From NCBI RefSeq assembly GCF_904528075.1, contig NZ_LR882035.1, positions 1 to 64,000 on the forward strand: a stretch of DNA of 64,000 nucleotides. The letters run 5' to 3'. Of this stretch, positions 11,709 to 19,834 are shown piece after piece; the stretch's first letter is position 1; every line of letters begins with the position of its first letter. The notes under the pieces are model-generated. The model was not told the DNA's origin and made no database searches. It worked only from the letters and a program-made list of their open reading frames with translations. A program made the position numbers and the translations under genes. Origin of the DNA: Agreia sp. COWG (lineage in GTDB: Bacteria > Actinomycetota > Actinomycetes > Actinomycetales > Microbacteriaceae).

Positions 11709-11733
11709 GAGCAACCGGGTCGGAGAAACGACA

Positions 11734-11764
11734 AGAGCGGCACCCCCGATGGGGATGCCGCTCT
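11734..11764. terminator. bidirectional stem-loop between convergent genes
   Basis: AGAGCGGCACCCCC pairs with GGGGATGCCGCTCT (one mismatch, three-base loop), followed by a T-containing stretch on the plus strand and preceded by ACAA. It lies in the 72-base gap between two convergent genes. Confidence 0.75.
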
Positions 11765-11780
11765 GTCTTCGTTACGAGGA

Positions 11781-12290
11781 CTAGCTCGCGGGTGTCTCCG
11801 AGACTGCCTCGTCGTCCGCGATCCACAGCTCGTCATCTGCTCGCAGCGTCTGCCACAGCGCGTAGCCGACACCGGCAGCGGCCACGACGCCGAGCACGAT
11901 GGCGACGATGCCGCCGACGGGAGCCTTCTTGGGCTGCGTCTTCTTGATGGCCCTTTTGACCGTGGGGTTGTTCGCCACGTGCAGAACCGTGGCCGCTGAT
12001 CCGAGTGCGGTGCCGACGGAGGGCAGCACGTCGTGGGCGAAGCGCGAACGAACCTCTTGGGCCGCCAGCTTGGCTCCCGCCACGTTGCGGCCGATGACCG
12101 GTCCGATCGAGTCGACGGCACCGCGCACGCGGGGAACGACCTCGTCTCGAGTCAGCTCTGAGGCATGACCTGCGGCGCTGCGCGCGATCTGGTTGGCACG
12201 GTCGAGGATCTCTTGCTGGTCGAGCCAGAGCTCTTCGGCGCTGCCCTTCAACTTCTTGAGGGCCTTGCGACGCTTGCGAGTAAGACTCAT
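11781..12290 (-). CDS. single-pass membrane protein of unknown function
   Basis: I do not recognise the family. The 169-residue product starts with a very basic segment, MSLTRKRRKALKKLK. A long amphipathic helical region (about 20-115) follows, then a Lys/Pro spacer and one hydrophobic segment, GGIVAIVLGVVAAAGVGYAL, near 128-150. The tail is acidic and Trp-containing. The layout recalls YtxH-like proteins without clear homology. GGAGG lies seven bases before the ATG at 12290. It is divergent from the cyclophilin gene, with 146 bases between the starts. Confidence 0.7.
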   Translation of the reverse strand: MSLTRKRRKALKKLKGSAEELWLDQQEILDRANQIARSAAGHASELTRDEVVPRVRGAVDSIGPVIGRNVAGAKLAAQEVRSRFAHDVLPSVGTALGSAATVLHVANNPTVKRAIKKTQPKKAPVGGIVAIVLGVVAAAGVGYALWQTLRADDELWIADDEAVSETPAS

Positions 12291-12436
12291 TGGGAAACCT
12301 CCATCAGCGGTATGAGCGCGGTTCTCCCCAATCTTGCCACGCACAGCATGTGTACCGCACGGCTTGCTCTGATGATCGCCCGCGCATACCCTGTGCCTCG
12401 TCTGGATGCGCGGGCAGGTATGGGAGAATCGATACC

Positions 12437-12976
12437 ATGCCCGCACACACCCACGTAGCCACGTTCACCACCAACCACGGCGTCATCAAGGTCAACCTCT
12501 TCGGCAACCACGCGCCCAAGACCGTCGCCAACTTCGTCGGACTCGCCACCGGCGAGATCGAGTGGACGCACCCGACCACGGGCAAGGTCTCGAAAGACAA
12601 GCTCTACGACGGAACGATCTTCCACCGCATCATCCCCGGTTTCATGATCCAGGGTGGCGACCCCATCGGTAAGGGAATCGGCGGCCCCGGGTACGCGTTC
12701 GACGACGAGATCAGCCCCGAACTCAACTTCACCCAGCCCTACGTGCTCGCCATGGCAAACGCTGGCCAGCGCGGTGGCCACGGCACCAATGGCTCGCAGT
12801 TCTTCATCACCACCGGCCCGACGACCTGGCTGCAGGCCAAGCACTCCATCTTCGGCGAGGTCGCAGACGACGAGTCGCGTCGCATCGTCGAGAAGGTCGG
12901 CGCCGTCGCGACCGACGCTGGTGACCGTCCCCTCGACGACGTTGTCGTCGAGAGTGTCACCATCGAAGCCGTCTAA
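12437..12976 (+). CDS. ppiA: peptidyl-prolyl cis-trans isomerase, cyclophilin type
   Basis: This cyclophilin accelerates proline isomerisation during protein folding. The 179-residue protein contains FHRIIPGFMIQGGDP near 62-76 with the catalytic Arg, and the later NGSQFFITT motif. It has no signal peptide, so it is cytoplasmic. The ATG at 12437 gives the usual N-terminus (HTHVATFTTNHGVIKVNLF). The open frame upstream is not supported. It lies 29 bases before the rhomboid gene, and the two neighbours are conserved near the origin in actinobacteria. Confidence 0.95.
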   Translation: MPAHTHVATFTTNHGVIKVNLFGNHAPKTVANFVGLATGEIEWTHPTTGKVSKDKLYDGTIFHRIIPGFMIQGGDPIGKGIGGPGYAFDDEISPELNFTQPYVLAMANAGQRGGHGTNGSQFFITTGPTTWLQAKHSIFGEVADDESRRIVEKVGAVATDAGDRPLDDVVVESVTIEAV

Positions 12977-13005
12977 CTCCACCCGCACAGGTCAGGTCGA
13001 CTCGG

Positions 13006-13851
13006 GTGTCCAATGCTGCGCTGGGTGCCGATAACTTCTGTTATCGGCACCCCGACCGGCAGAGCTTCGTGCTGTGCCAGCGGTGTGGCCGAACGATCTG
13101 CCCCTCCTGCCAAGTGCAGGCGGCCGTGGGCGTGCACTGTGTCGAATGTGCGCGCGAGAATCGCCCCGCCAAGCCGAAACCGCGCTTCGTCACGGCATTC
13201 CGCAGTTCCAGCTCGCAGCCCGTAGTCACATACTCGATCATCGGCGTCACCGCCTTCTTCTTCATTCTTCAGAGCGTTCCCGGTCTCGGCGGCGGCGTCA
13301 CCCAGGCGCTCCAATACGCCGGGGCCTATACCCAGCCCGACACGGGCATTGCCCTCGAGCCGTGGCGCATGCTCACGTCGGTGCTCATGCACGGCGGCAT
13401 ATTGCATCTGCTGTTCAACATGTACGCGTTGTTCATCTTCGGCCAGCTGCTCGAGCAGATGCTCGGTCGCGGGCGCTATCTGGCTCTGTACCTGCTCGCC
13501 GGAGTCGGCGGATCCGTCGGCGTCGACCTCCTCGCGTCGCCGCTGCAACCGGTCGTCGGTGCATCCGGTGCCATCTTCGGGCTCATGGGAGCATTCTTCG
13601 TCATCCAGCGGCGGCTCGGCGGCAACAGCGTGCAACTGCTGGTGCTCGTGGGAATCAACCTGGTGATCGGCTTCATTCCCGGACTAGGCATCGCCTGGCA
13701 GGGGCACATCGGGGGACTCGTCACAGGTGCCGTGATCGGTCTCGTCTTCATGGCGACTCGTCAGGTGCGGCAGAAGAACATGCAGATCGCGCTCCTGGCA
13801 GCGGTCGGTGTGGCCCTCGTCGCGCTGACTGTGCTCCGCGCGCTCGTCTAA
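13006..13851 (+). CDS. rhomboid family intramembrane serine protease with N-terminal zinc finger
   Basis: Rhomboids cleave membrane proteins inside the bilayer. The 281-residue protein starts at GTG. It has a B-box-like zinc finger with Cys12, His15, Cys24, Cys27, Cys32, Cys35, His44, Cys45 and Cys48. About six membrane segments follow. The catalytic serine is Ser187 in GASGAIFG, the catalytic histidine is His234 in QGHIGG, and the oxyanion motif is HLLFNM at 134-139. The zinc finger plus rhomboid layout is common in actinobacteria. Substrates are unknown. Confidence 0.93.
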   Translation: MSNAALGADNFCYRHPDRQSFVLCQRCGRTICPSCQVQAAVGVHCVECARENRPAKPKPRFVTAFRSSSSQPVVTYSIIGVTAFFFILQSVPGLGGGVTQALQYAGAYTQPDTGIALEPWRMLTSVLMHGGILHLLFNMYALFIFGQLLEQMLGRGRYLALYLLAGVGGSVGVDLLASPLQPVVGASGAIFGLMGAFFVIQRRLGGNSVQLLVLVGINLVIGFIPGLGIAWQGHIGGLVTGAVIGLVFMATRQVRQKNMQIALLAAVGVALVALTVLRALV

Positions 13852-13890
13852 CGGCCTGTTCGGCCATCGAGGCCGAAGTTATTAACAGGG

Positions 13891-13940
13891 TTATGCACAG
13901 CTGGGGATAATTACACGCGTGTAATTAGGAGTTATCCACA
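13891..13940. promoter_or_regulatory. DnaA-box-like cluster around a perfect 20-bp palindrome
   Basis: The gap between the convergent rhomboid and crgA genes holds TTATGCACA (13891-13899), TGGGGATAA (13902-13910, the reverse complement of TTATCCCCA) and a perfect TTATCCACA (13932-13940). Between them is a perfect 20-base palindrome centred on ACGCGT (13908-13927). DnaA binding, titration or a regulatory site is inferred from sequence alone. The palindrome may also act as a terminator. Confidence 0.6.
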
Positions 13941-13959
13941 GGCTGAGGAGGTGAGAACC

Positions 13960-14223
13960 TCAGCGCCACCGCGTGGTCATGAGGAAGCCGATGAAGGCGA
14001 TGCCGAAGCCGATGAGGATGTTCCAACTGCCGAGGTCGGGGATCGGGAACTTGGCCTGGCTGACGTAGAACGTGATGATCCAGGCGAGACCCACAAGCAT
14101 GAAGCCGAACATCACCGGCTTGAACCACACGGGGTTGGGGGCCGCCGACTCATCAGAGCTCCGCGAAACGGGGGCGGTCTTAGCGACGTCGGTACGGGGT
14201 GAACGGGTCTTCTCGCGGGCCAT
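13960..14223 (-). CDS. crgA: cell division protein CrgA
   Basis: CrgA is a small membrane protein that links FtsZ, FtsI and other divisome parts and tunes septation in actinobacteria. The 87-residue product has a polar, basic N-terminus (about 1-33) and two membrane segments, about 34-54 (PVMFGFMLVGLAWIITFYV) and 64-83 (ILIGFGIAFIGFLM). The ATG at 14223 gives the expected start MAREKTRSP. Its place between the rhomboid and sortase genes, near the kinase operon, is the standard one. Confidence 0.93.
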   Translation of the reverse strand: MAREKTRSPRTDVAKTAPVSRSSDESAAPNPVWFKPVMFGFMLVGLAWIITFYVSQAKFPIPDLGSWNILIGFGIAFIGFLMTTRWR

Positions 14224-14303
14224 AGCGACGATTCTACCCGGAATGGCTGTGAGCGACGGGGTTCGCCGGGTAAAGGCACGCGTCGTCGGCTTACAATACG
14301 ACA

Positions 14304-15293
14304 ATGACCGAATACCAGCCGGGGGATATTCAGCCAGGCTCCGGCGGCGCCCCCCTCTCGCGCCGCGAGGCACGTAAGGCTGAAGCAGATGCCGCGGCGA
14401 AGGGAAGCCTCGAGGCAAGCGAACCGGAGCTCGGGGAGTCGCAGGCCGTCGATTCCGCGATCGTTGAACCTGGCGAGACTGAACCAGAGGAAACCGAGCC
14501 CATTGTCGAGGCTGCGCCCGCGGCATCCGGTGCGCAGAAGCGGGGCATCGGCACCCGCATCGTCGGAGTGGCCGGCGAGCTGCTGATCACCGGCGGTGTG
14601 CTGGTGTTGCTCTTTCTCGGCTGGCAGCTGTGGTGGAACAGCATTGTGCTGACGAACGAGCAGGCGTCGGATGCGACGTCGTTGGCCGACGATTGGAAGG
14701 TCACGGTGCCGACGGGCTCGACCCCCACTCCGTCGGCGACGCCCGCTCCAGCCGGAGCAGCACCGGTGAACTACGGCGCCCCTGCCGTGATGTCCGATCC
14801 GGCGATGCACACGGACTTCGCCATTTTGTACGTTCCTCGCTTCGGTGCCGACTTCAAGCGCACGATCGCCCAGGGTGTGGATCCTCAAACCGTGTTGAAC
14901 AAGGGCGGTGCCGGTCACTACGAAGACACGCAGCTGCCGGGAGAAGTGGGTAACTTCGCAATCGCCGCTCACCGCGACGGCTGGGGCAGCGCCTTCATCA
15001 AGATCAACGAGTTGCAGATCGGTGACCCCATCTACGTGGAGACGCAAGACGGCTGGTACACCTACCGCTACCGCGACACCGAGTACGTGACTCCGTACGG
15101 CGTCGGCGTCATCGACCCGGTTCCGCAGGTCGAGGGGGTGACGGCCGTGGATCGTCTGATCACCCTCACCAGCTGCAACCCTCTCTACATCGCCTCAGAG
15201 CGCATCATCGCGTACGGCGCATTCGAGTCGTGGCAGCCCCGTTCCGCCGGGCCGCCCACTGAGATCGCTTCGGCTGTCGGATCGGGGACCTAG
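14304..15293 (+). CDS. srtE: class E sortase
   Basis: Class E sortases anchor cell-wall proteins, often recognising LAXTG-type signals. The 329-residue protein has an acidic cytoplasmic N-terminus (1-78) and one membrane anchor at about 85-108. A Thr/Pro/Ala linker precedes the catalytic beta-barrel. The triad is His223 (AAHRDG), Cys291 (TLTSCNP) and Arg300 (SERIIAYG). The start ATG is divergent from crgA with an 80-base gap. A small membrane gene and pabA follow directly, so the three probably form an operon. Confidence 0.93.
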   Translation: MTEYQPGDIQPGSGGAPLSRREARKAEADAAAKGSLEASEPELGESQAVDSAIVEPGETEPEETEPIVEAAPAASGAQKRGIGTRIVGVAGELLITGGVLVLLFLGWQLWWNSIVLTNEQASDATSLADDWKVTVPTGSTPTPSATPAPAGAAPVNYGAPAVMSDPAMHTDFAILYVPRFGADFKRTIAQGVDPQTVLNKGGAGHYEDTQLPGEVGNFAIAAHRDGWGSAFIKINELQIGDPIYVETQDGWYTYRYRDTEYVTPYGVGVIDPVPQVEGVTAVDRLITLTSCNPLYIASERIIAYGAFESWQPRSAGPPTEIASAVGSGT

Positions 15294-15296
15294 TTC

Positions 15297-15458
15297 ATGT
15301 ACGCCGCTTTGTGGAGGGTGCTGCCCGGGCCGGTCTGGCTGCGCATTCTCTTCGTGCTCATCATCGTCGCCGGAGTGCTCGTCGTTCTCGCGGCCTGGGT
15401 GTTTCCGTGGATCGACGCACTCATCACCCCGACACAGGAAGTGACGGTAGACCAGTGA
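15297..15458 (+). CDS. 53-residue single-pass membrane protein
   Basis: This is a short open frame from ATG three bases after the sortase stop, ending in TGA that overlaps the GTG of the next gene. The product has a Trp-containing amphipathic start (MYAALWRVLPGPVWLR), one strong membrane segment (about 15-40) and a short polar tail. Start and stop overlaps on both sides argue that it is real and translationally coupled. I recall similar small membrane genes between sortase and pabA in related actinobacteria. The function is unknown. Confidence 0.72.
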   Translation: MYAALWRVLPGPVWLRILFVLIIVAGVLVVLAAWVFPWIDALITPTQEVTVDQ

Positions 15459-16093
15459 CGCGCGTTCTGGTTCTCGACAACTACGACAGCTTCGTCTACA
15501 CGCTGAACGGCTACCTGCTGCAGCTCGGTGCCGAGACAGACGTGGTGCGCAACGACGCTTTCGAGGCCCGTGACGCCGCCACCCGCATCGCCGACTACGA
15601 CGCGGTGTTGGTGTCGCCAGGGCCCGGTACACCGCACGACGCCGGCGTCTCCATTTCCTTGGTTCACGCGGCACTCGCATCCGCTACCCCGCTGCTCGGG
15701 GTCTGTCTGGGTCATCAGGCGATCGGAGAGGCGCTCGGCGCGACGGTCACCTACGCCGAGGAGCTGATGCACGGCAAGACCAGCCTTATCGAGCATGATG
15801 GCAGCTCGTTCTATCAGGGCGTCCCCGATCCCTTTACCGCCACGAGGTATCACTCGCTCGCCGTCGTCGAGGGAACCGTGCCAGACGAACTCGTCGTCAC
15901 CAGCCGCACCAAGGGCGGCGTCATCATGGGCTTCCGACACATGGATGCGCCTGTCTTCGGAGTGCAGTTCCACCCGGAGTCGGTGCTCACCGAGGGCGGC
16001 TACCACATGCTGGGCAACTGGCTGGCCGCGGCCGGCCTCCCAGGGGCTCAGGATGCGGCACGCGACCTGAATCCGCTCGTCGCGCCCCACTGA
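15455..16093 (+). CDS. pabA: glutamine amidotransferase, PabA/TrpG type
   Basis: The glutaminase subunit delivers ammonia for 4-amino-4-deoxychorismate (folate) or anthranilate (tryptophan) synthesis. From the GTG at 15455 the protein is 212 residues. It contains the oxyanion strand PGPGTP, the nucleophile elbow GVCLGHQAIGE with the catalytic Cys, and the His-Glu pair in GVQFHPESVLT. No synthase component I lies beside it, so PabA and TrpG cannot be told apart by context. The genomic position matches genes usually called pabA in actinobacteria. The GTG overlaps the stop of the small membrane gene. Confidence 0.9.
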   Translation: MTRVLVLDNYDSFVYTLNGYLLQLGAETDVVRNDAFEARDAATRIADYDAVLVSPGPGTPHDAGVSISLVHAALASATPLLGVCLGHQAIGEALGATVTYAEELMHGKTSLIEHDGSSFYQGVPDPFTATRYHSLAVVEGTVPDELVVTSRTKGGVIMGFRHMDAPVFGVQFHPESVLTEGGYHMLGNWLAAAGLPGAQDAARDLNPLVAPH

Positions 16094-16152
16094 AACACCA
16101 CCCCGGCCCGAACACCTCGCCCGCCCCTACGGGATGAGGAGAGCTTGGTACG

Positions 16153-16227
16153 CGGATGAGGAAAACTTCGCGACACCCCGCGATCCGGCTTCGGAGATGC
16201 GGCGTGTCGCCAAGTTTTCCTCATCCG
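16153..16227. terminator. 24-bp-arm inverted repeat between convergent pabA and pknB
   Basis: The left arm 16153-16176 and right arm 16204-16227 pair over 24 bases with one mismatch around a 27-base GC-rich spacer. A partial direct copy of the arm (GATGAGGAGAGCTTGG) lies just upstream near 16134. It probably ends both convergent transcripts, but arm length and the neighbouring partial copy also suit a dispersed repeat. Confidence 0.6.
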
Positions 16228-16274
16228 TGAAGACACGGACGAGCAGGTGATGACGCGTCTGGGGGGCGGGGCGG

Positions 16275-17981
16275 CTAGGCGCCTGTGCAGTACCGGATGG
16301 CGATGGCCGACTTCTGGGCAGCGTCTCCGGCCGCGACCGACTGGCTCGAGACAGCGTTGCCGGCCACGGATTTGCAGCCAGGATCACCCTCGACGCTGAC
16401 CTGTAACGCGAGCGACTGAAGCGATGCGCTCGCCACATTGAGCGCCTGGCCTGTGACATCGGGAACGCTCACGAGCCCTGTCGAGGCGATGATCTTGACC
16501 GGGTCACCGACAAATCCTGCCGTTCCCGCGGCCGGATCCGTACGGATGACGGAGTCTGCAGGAACCGTCGGTGAGTTCTCGACCGTTGTGGAGCCGACGA
16601 CGAGTCCGAGCGCTGTCAGCGTGGTGGACGCATCGGTCGACTTCTTGCCTGCGACGTCGGGGATGGACACGGTTTTCTTGCCGAGGGAGACGTACACATC
16701 GATCATGAGATCGCCGCCCTGGTTCAAAACGGTGCCCGGCACAGGATCGGTCTTGATGACGCGCCCCTGGTCGACGGTGGCATCGAACACGTCTTGTCTG
16801 GCTGTGACGAGCCCGAGCTGTTGCAGGGTGCTGTCTGCCGAGTCGAAGGTCTGGCCGGCCACGTTCGGCACCGTGATCGATGTGCTGGGCACGATCGTGG
16901 TGGGTTGAAGCGTGAAGATCCAGAACACGATGGCGATGATGATGACCGCCACGCTGGCGATACCCGCCCAGATCCAGACCACCGGGGGCCGTGACTGGGT
17001 GCGCACGGCGTACTCGTCGTCGCCGGCGAGTTGCGTCAGCGCCGAGTCCGATGTGGCGGTGAGGCTCGGCGGGGCACCGAAGAGTGACGACTGGAAGTCT
17101 TCGACCGGGGCGCGCCGGGATGGGATCTTGCCGGCGCCAGCTGTCTGCAGGTCGGTGCGGAACTCTGCGGAGGACTGGAAGCGGGCGAAGCGGTCTTTGG
17201 TGAGCGCGTGCAGCACGACCCGGTCGATCGCGGGCGACACGTTGGGATTGATCGACGAGGGGACCGGGGGCGTCTCGCTGACGTGCTGGTACGCCACGGC
17301 CACCGGGGTATCACCGCGGAAGGGGGCCTGGCCCGTGAGCAGTTCGAAGAGCACCACACCGGTGGAGTACAGGTCTGTGCGGGCGTCGACCGATTCTCCG
17401 CGAGCCTGTTCTGGAGAGAAGTACTGAGCGGTGCCGAGAATGGCGGTGGTCTGCGCGACGGTCGCGGAGGAGTCGGAGATGGCTCGGGCGATGCCGAAGT
17501 CCATGACCTTCACCTGCCCGGCGGTGGTCAGCATGATGTTGCCCGGCTTGATGTCGCGGTGAACGACGCCGGCGCGGTGCGAGTACTCGAGGGCGGTCAG
17601 GATGCCCTCGGTGATGCGGATGGCCTCGGCCGGCTCGACCGGACCCTCCTTGATGATGTCTTTCAGGAGTCGTCCTTCGACGAACTCCATCACGATGAAG
17701 GGAACGACCCCTTCGAAGCCACCCGGTTCGCGCACCTTTTCTTCGCCCGCATCGAAGACGCGCACGATGGTGGGGTGCGCCATGCGCGATGCGGCCTGCG
17801 CCTCTTGCTTGAATCGCGTGCGAAAGACCGGGTCACTGGCGAGCGACGAGCGCAGCAACTTGATGGCCACGCGCCTGCCGAGGCGCTCGTCTCGCCCCGA
17901 GTAGACGTTGGCCATACCCCCACGACCAATGACTTCTCCGATTCGATACCGCCCGGCAAGCAGGCGATGTTCATCGGTCAC
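16275..17981 (-). CDS. pknB: Ser/Thr protein kinase PknB with three PASTA domains
   Basis: This transmembrane kinase senses muropeptides or lipid II and phosphorylates cell-wall and division proteins. The 568-residue protein starts at GTG. The kinase domain (about 11-275) has glycine loop GRGGMANVYSG, Lys41, HRDIKPGN with Asp143, and DFG at 161-163. A juxtamembrane linker is followed by a membrane segment at 333-358 and three PASTA units at about 367-434, 435-503 and 504-568. Cys536 and Cys565 in the last unit could form a disulfide outside the cell. It is the last gene of the fhaA-pknB operon, 71 bases after pknA. Confidence 0.95.
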   Translation of the reverse strand: MTDEHRLLAGRYRIGEVIGRGGMANVYSGRDERLGRRVAIKLLRSSLASDPVFRTRFKQEAQAASRMAHPTIVRVFDAGEEKVREPGGFEGVVPFIVMEFVEGRLLKDIIKEGPVEPAEAIRITEGILTALEYSHRAGVVHRDIKPGNIMLTTAGQVKVMDFGIARAISDSSATVAQTTAILGTAQYFSPEQARGESVDARTDLYSTGVVLFELLTGQAPFRGDTPVAVAYQHVSETPPVPSSINPNVSPAIDRVVLHALTKDRFARFQSSAEFRTDLQTAGAGKIPSRRAPVEDFQSSLFGAPPSLTATSDSALTQLAGDDEYAVRTQSRPPVVWIWAGIASVAVIIIAIVFWIFTLQPTTIVPSTSITVPNVAGQTFDSADSTLQQLGLVTARQDVFDATVDQGRVIKTDPVPGTVLNQGGDLMIDVYVSLGKKTVSIPDVAGKKSTDASTTLTALGLVVGSTTVENSPTVPADSVIRTDPAAGTAGFVGDPVKIIASTGLVSVPDVTGQALNVASASLQSLALQVSVEGDPGCKSVAGNAVSSQSVAAGDAAQKSAIAIRYCTGA

Positions 17982-18052
17982 AGTGGTACTCCATGGTTGC
18001 TGGGGCGAATGAGGGAAACCTCAGTCTAGGCGTAGGGATTTCGAGCCGGGTG

Positions 18053-19834
18053 TCAGTTACCGGGCGCCGGGGCCGGGCTCTGTGTCGAATTCATAGCGGT
18101 GAGGTCGAGTGACGGTGATGGACCCGAGGTGACTCCGGAGCAGGTGACGCTGTACGCGACGGTGACGGGGCCCGCCGCGGTCGAGGTGAGGCTGGCCGTG
18201 GTGGCCGTTCCCGGCTCGGCATTCACTTTCGCGTTCGTCGCGGTGACGGTGTAGCTGCTCAGCGTGGTACCGGAGGGGCAGCTGTATGCGCCCCAGTTGA
18301 CGTTGTATGCCACGTTGATCGGTACCTCGTTGGCCTTGTTCGACGATGTTCCGGGCGAACTGATCGTTCCGAGCGTCGGTGCCGTAGAGGGAGCGTTGAC
18401 GGTGGGGAGCGCGCCGTAGACGGTGAGTTCGATCTCGGTTCCGCGCTGCACGTTGCCCACAGGGTTGACCTTGTACACCACGCCCACCTGATCGGCGGTT
18501 GCCGCGGCGCTGCCGGTGACGCTCTTGGCGCCGAGCTCGAAGCCGAGGGAGTTGAGGACCGCTGCCGCGTCGGCGAACTGCTTGCCCACGAGCTCTGCCT
18601 CAGGAATCGCCACGGTGTTGGCCGTGGGCGTCGTCGTGGGTGTCGGGCTCGGTGTGGGTGTCTTCGTTGCCGTGGAGGGCGGGGCCGACGTGGTCGTGGC
18701 GGGGGTCTCGTTGCCGGCATTGTTCGTGAGGAACGAGAACAGCAGACCGCCGATGACAAGGGCGAGAACGACGATGATCGCGATGAGCGGCCAGAACCAC
18801 GGGCTGCGCTTCTTTTTCTCTGGCTCGTTGCCCGCGGGTTCGTCGATCGGGGGAAGAAGGCCGCCGCCGTTGGCCCCACCGGCACCGATGACCGTGGTGG
18901 CCTGTGTACTGCCGTAGGCCGCGGTGTTGGCGGACGGCATCAGGCTGGTGGCCTGGGTCTGGGGGGCGGGGCGTCCACCGAGTACGGCGGGAACCGCCGC
19001 GGCAGCGGCGGCGATGTCTCCTCGGCGCAGCGCGGTCGCGGCGCGAGCGAGGTTGGCCGTCGACGACGGACGATCATCGGGCTTCTTCGCGATGCACGAG
19101 ATGACGAGGTTGCGCACGGGCTCTGCCACGGTGATGGGGAGGTCGGGCGGCGTCTCGTTGATCTGGGCCATGGCGATCGCGACCTGGGACTCGCCAGTGA
19201 ACGGGCGCTTGCCGGCGAGGCATTCGTAGGCGACTATTCCCAGCGAGTACACGTCTGTGGTGGGCGAGGCGGACTGGCCGGAGGCCTGCTCGGGTGAGAG
19301 GTACTGCACCGTGCCCATGACCTGGCCTGTGGCGGTCAGGGGAACCTGGTCGGCGATGCGTGCGATACCGAAGTCGGTGATCTTGACGCGGCCGTCTGGC
19401 GTGATCAGCAGGTTGCCCGGCTTGATGTCGCGGTGAACGAGACCGGCGGCGTGAGCGGCCTGCAGGGCAGACGCGGTCTGCGCGACGATGTCGAGCACCT
19501 TGTCGGTGGAGAGAACGTGCTCGCGCTCGAGGATGGTGGAGAGCGCCTCGCCCGGAACGAGTTCCATGACGAGGTAGGCGCTGCCCTCTTCTTCTCCGTA
19601 GTCGAAGACGTTGGCGATTCCCTCGTGGTTGACGAGCGCGGCGTGACGGGCCTCGGCGCGGAACCGCTCGAGGAAGCCCGGGTCTCCGAGATACTCGTCT
19701 TTCAAGATCTTGATGGCCACCGTGCGACCGATGACCAGGTCGGTGGCCTTCCAGACCTCGCCCATTCCTCCGATCGCGATACGCGTGGAGAGTTCGTAGC
19801 GTCCCCCGAAGGTGAGCCCTGCTGTGGGTCTCAT
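18053..19834 (-). CDS. pknA: Ser/Thr protein kinase PknA-like, with PASTA and extra C-terminal domain
   Basis: This is a second receptor-type kinase, 593 residues. The kinase domain (about 12-270) has Lys42, HRDIKPGN with Asp136, and DFG at 154-156. An Ala/Pro/Gly-rich linker leads to a membrane segment at 345-370, then a Thr/Pro-rich spacer (376-405). One clear PASTA unit lies at about 407-475, and about 115 further residues look like a beta-sandwich with two cysteines, ending in a Pro/Ala tail. Mycobacterial PknA lacks an extracellular sensor, so this form is larger. It overlaps pbpA by four bases (ATGA). The name follows operon position. Confidence 0.9.
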   Translation of the reverse strand: MRPTAGLTFGGRYELSTRIAIGGMGEVWKATDLVIGRTVAIKILKDEYLGDPGFLERFRAEARHAALVNHEGIANVFDYGEEEGSAYLVMELVPGEALSTILEREHVLSTDKVLDIVAQTASALQAAHAAGLVHRDIKPGNLLITPDGRVKITDFGIARIADQVPLTATGQVMGTVQYLSPEQASGQSASPTTDVYSLGIVAYECLAGKRPFTGESQVAIAMAQINETPPDLPITVAEPVRNLVISCIAKKPDDRPSSTANLARAATALRRGDIAAAAAAVPAVLGGRPAPQTQATSLMPSANTAAYGSTQATTVIGAGGANGGGLLPPIDEPAGNEPEKKKRSPWFWPLIAIIVVLALVIGGLLFSFLTNNAGNETPATTTSAPPSTATKTPTPSPTPTTTPTANTVAIPEAELVGKQFADAAAVLNSLGFELGAKSVTGSAAATADQVGVVYKVNPVGNVQRGTEIELTVYGALPTVNAPSTAPTLGTISSPGTSSNKANEVPINVAYNVNWGAYSCPSGTTLSSYTVTATNAKVNAEPGTATTASLTSTAAGPVTVAYSVTCSGVTSGPSPSLDLTAMNSTQSPAPAPGN

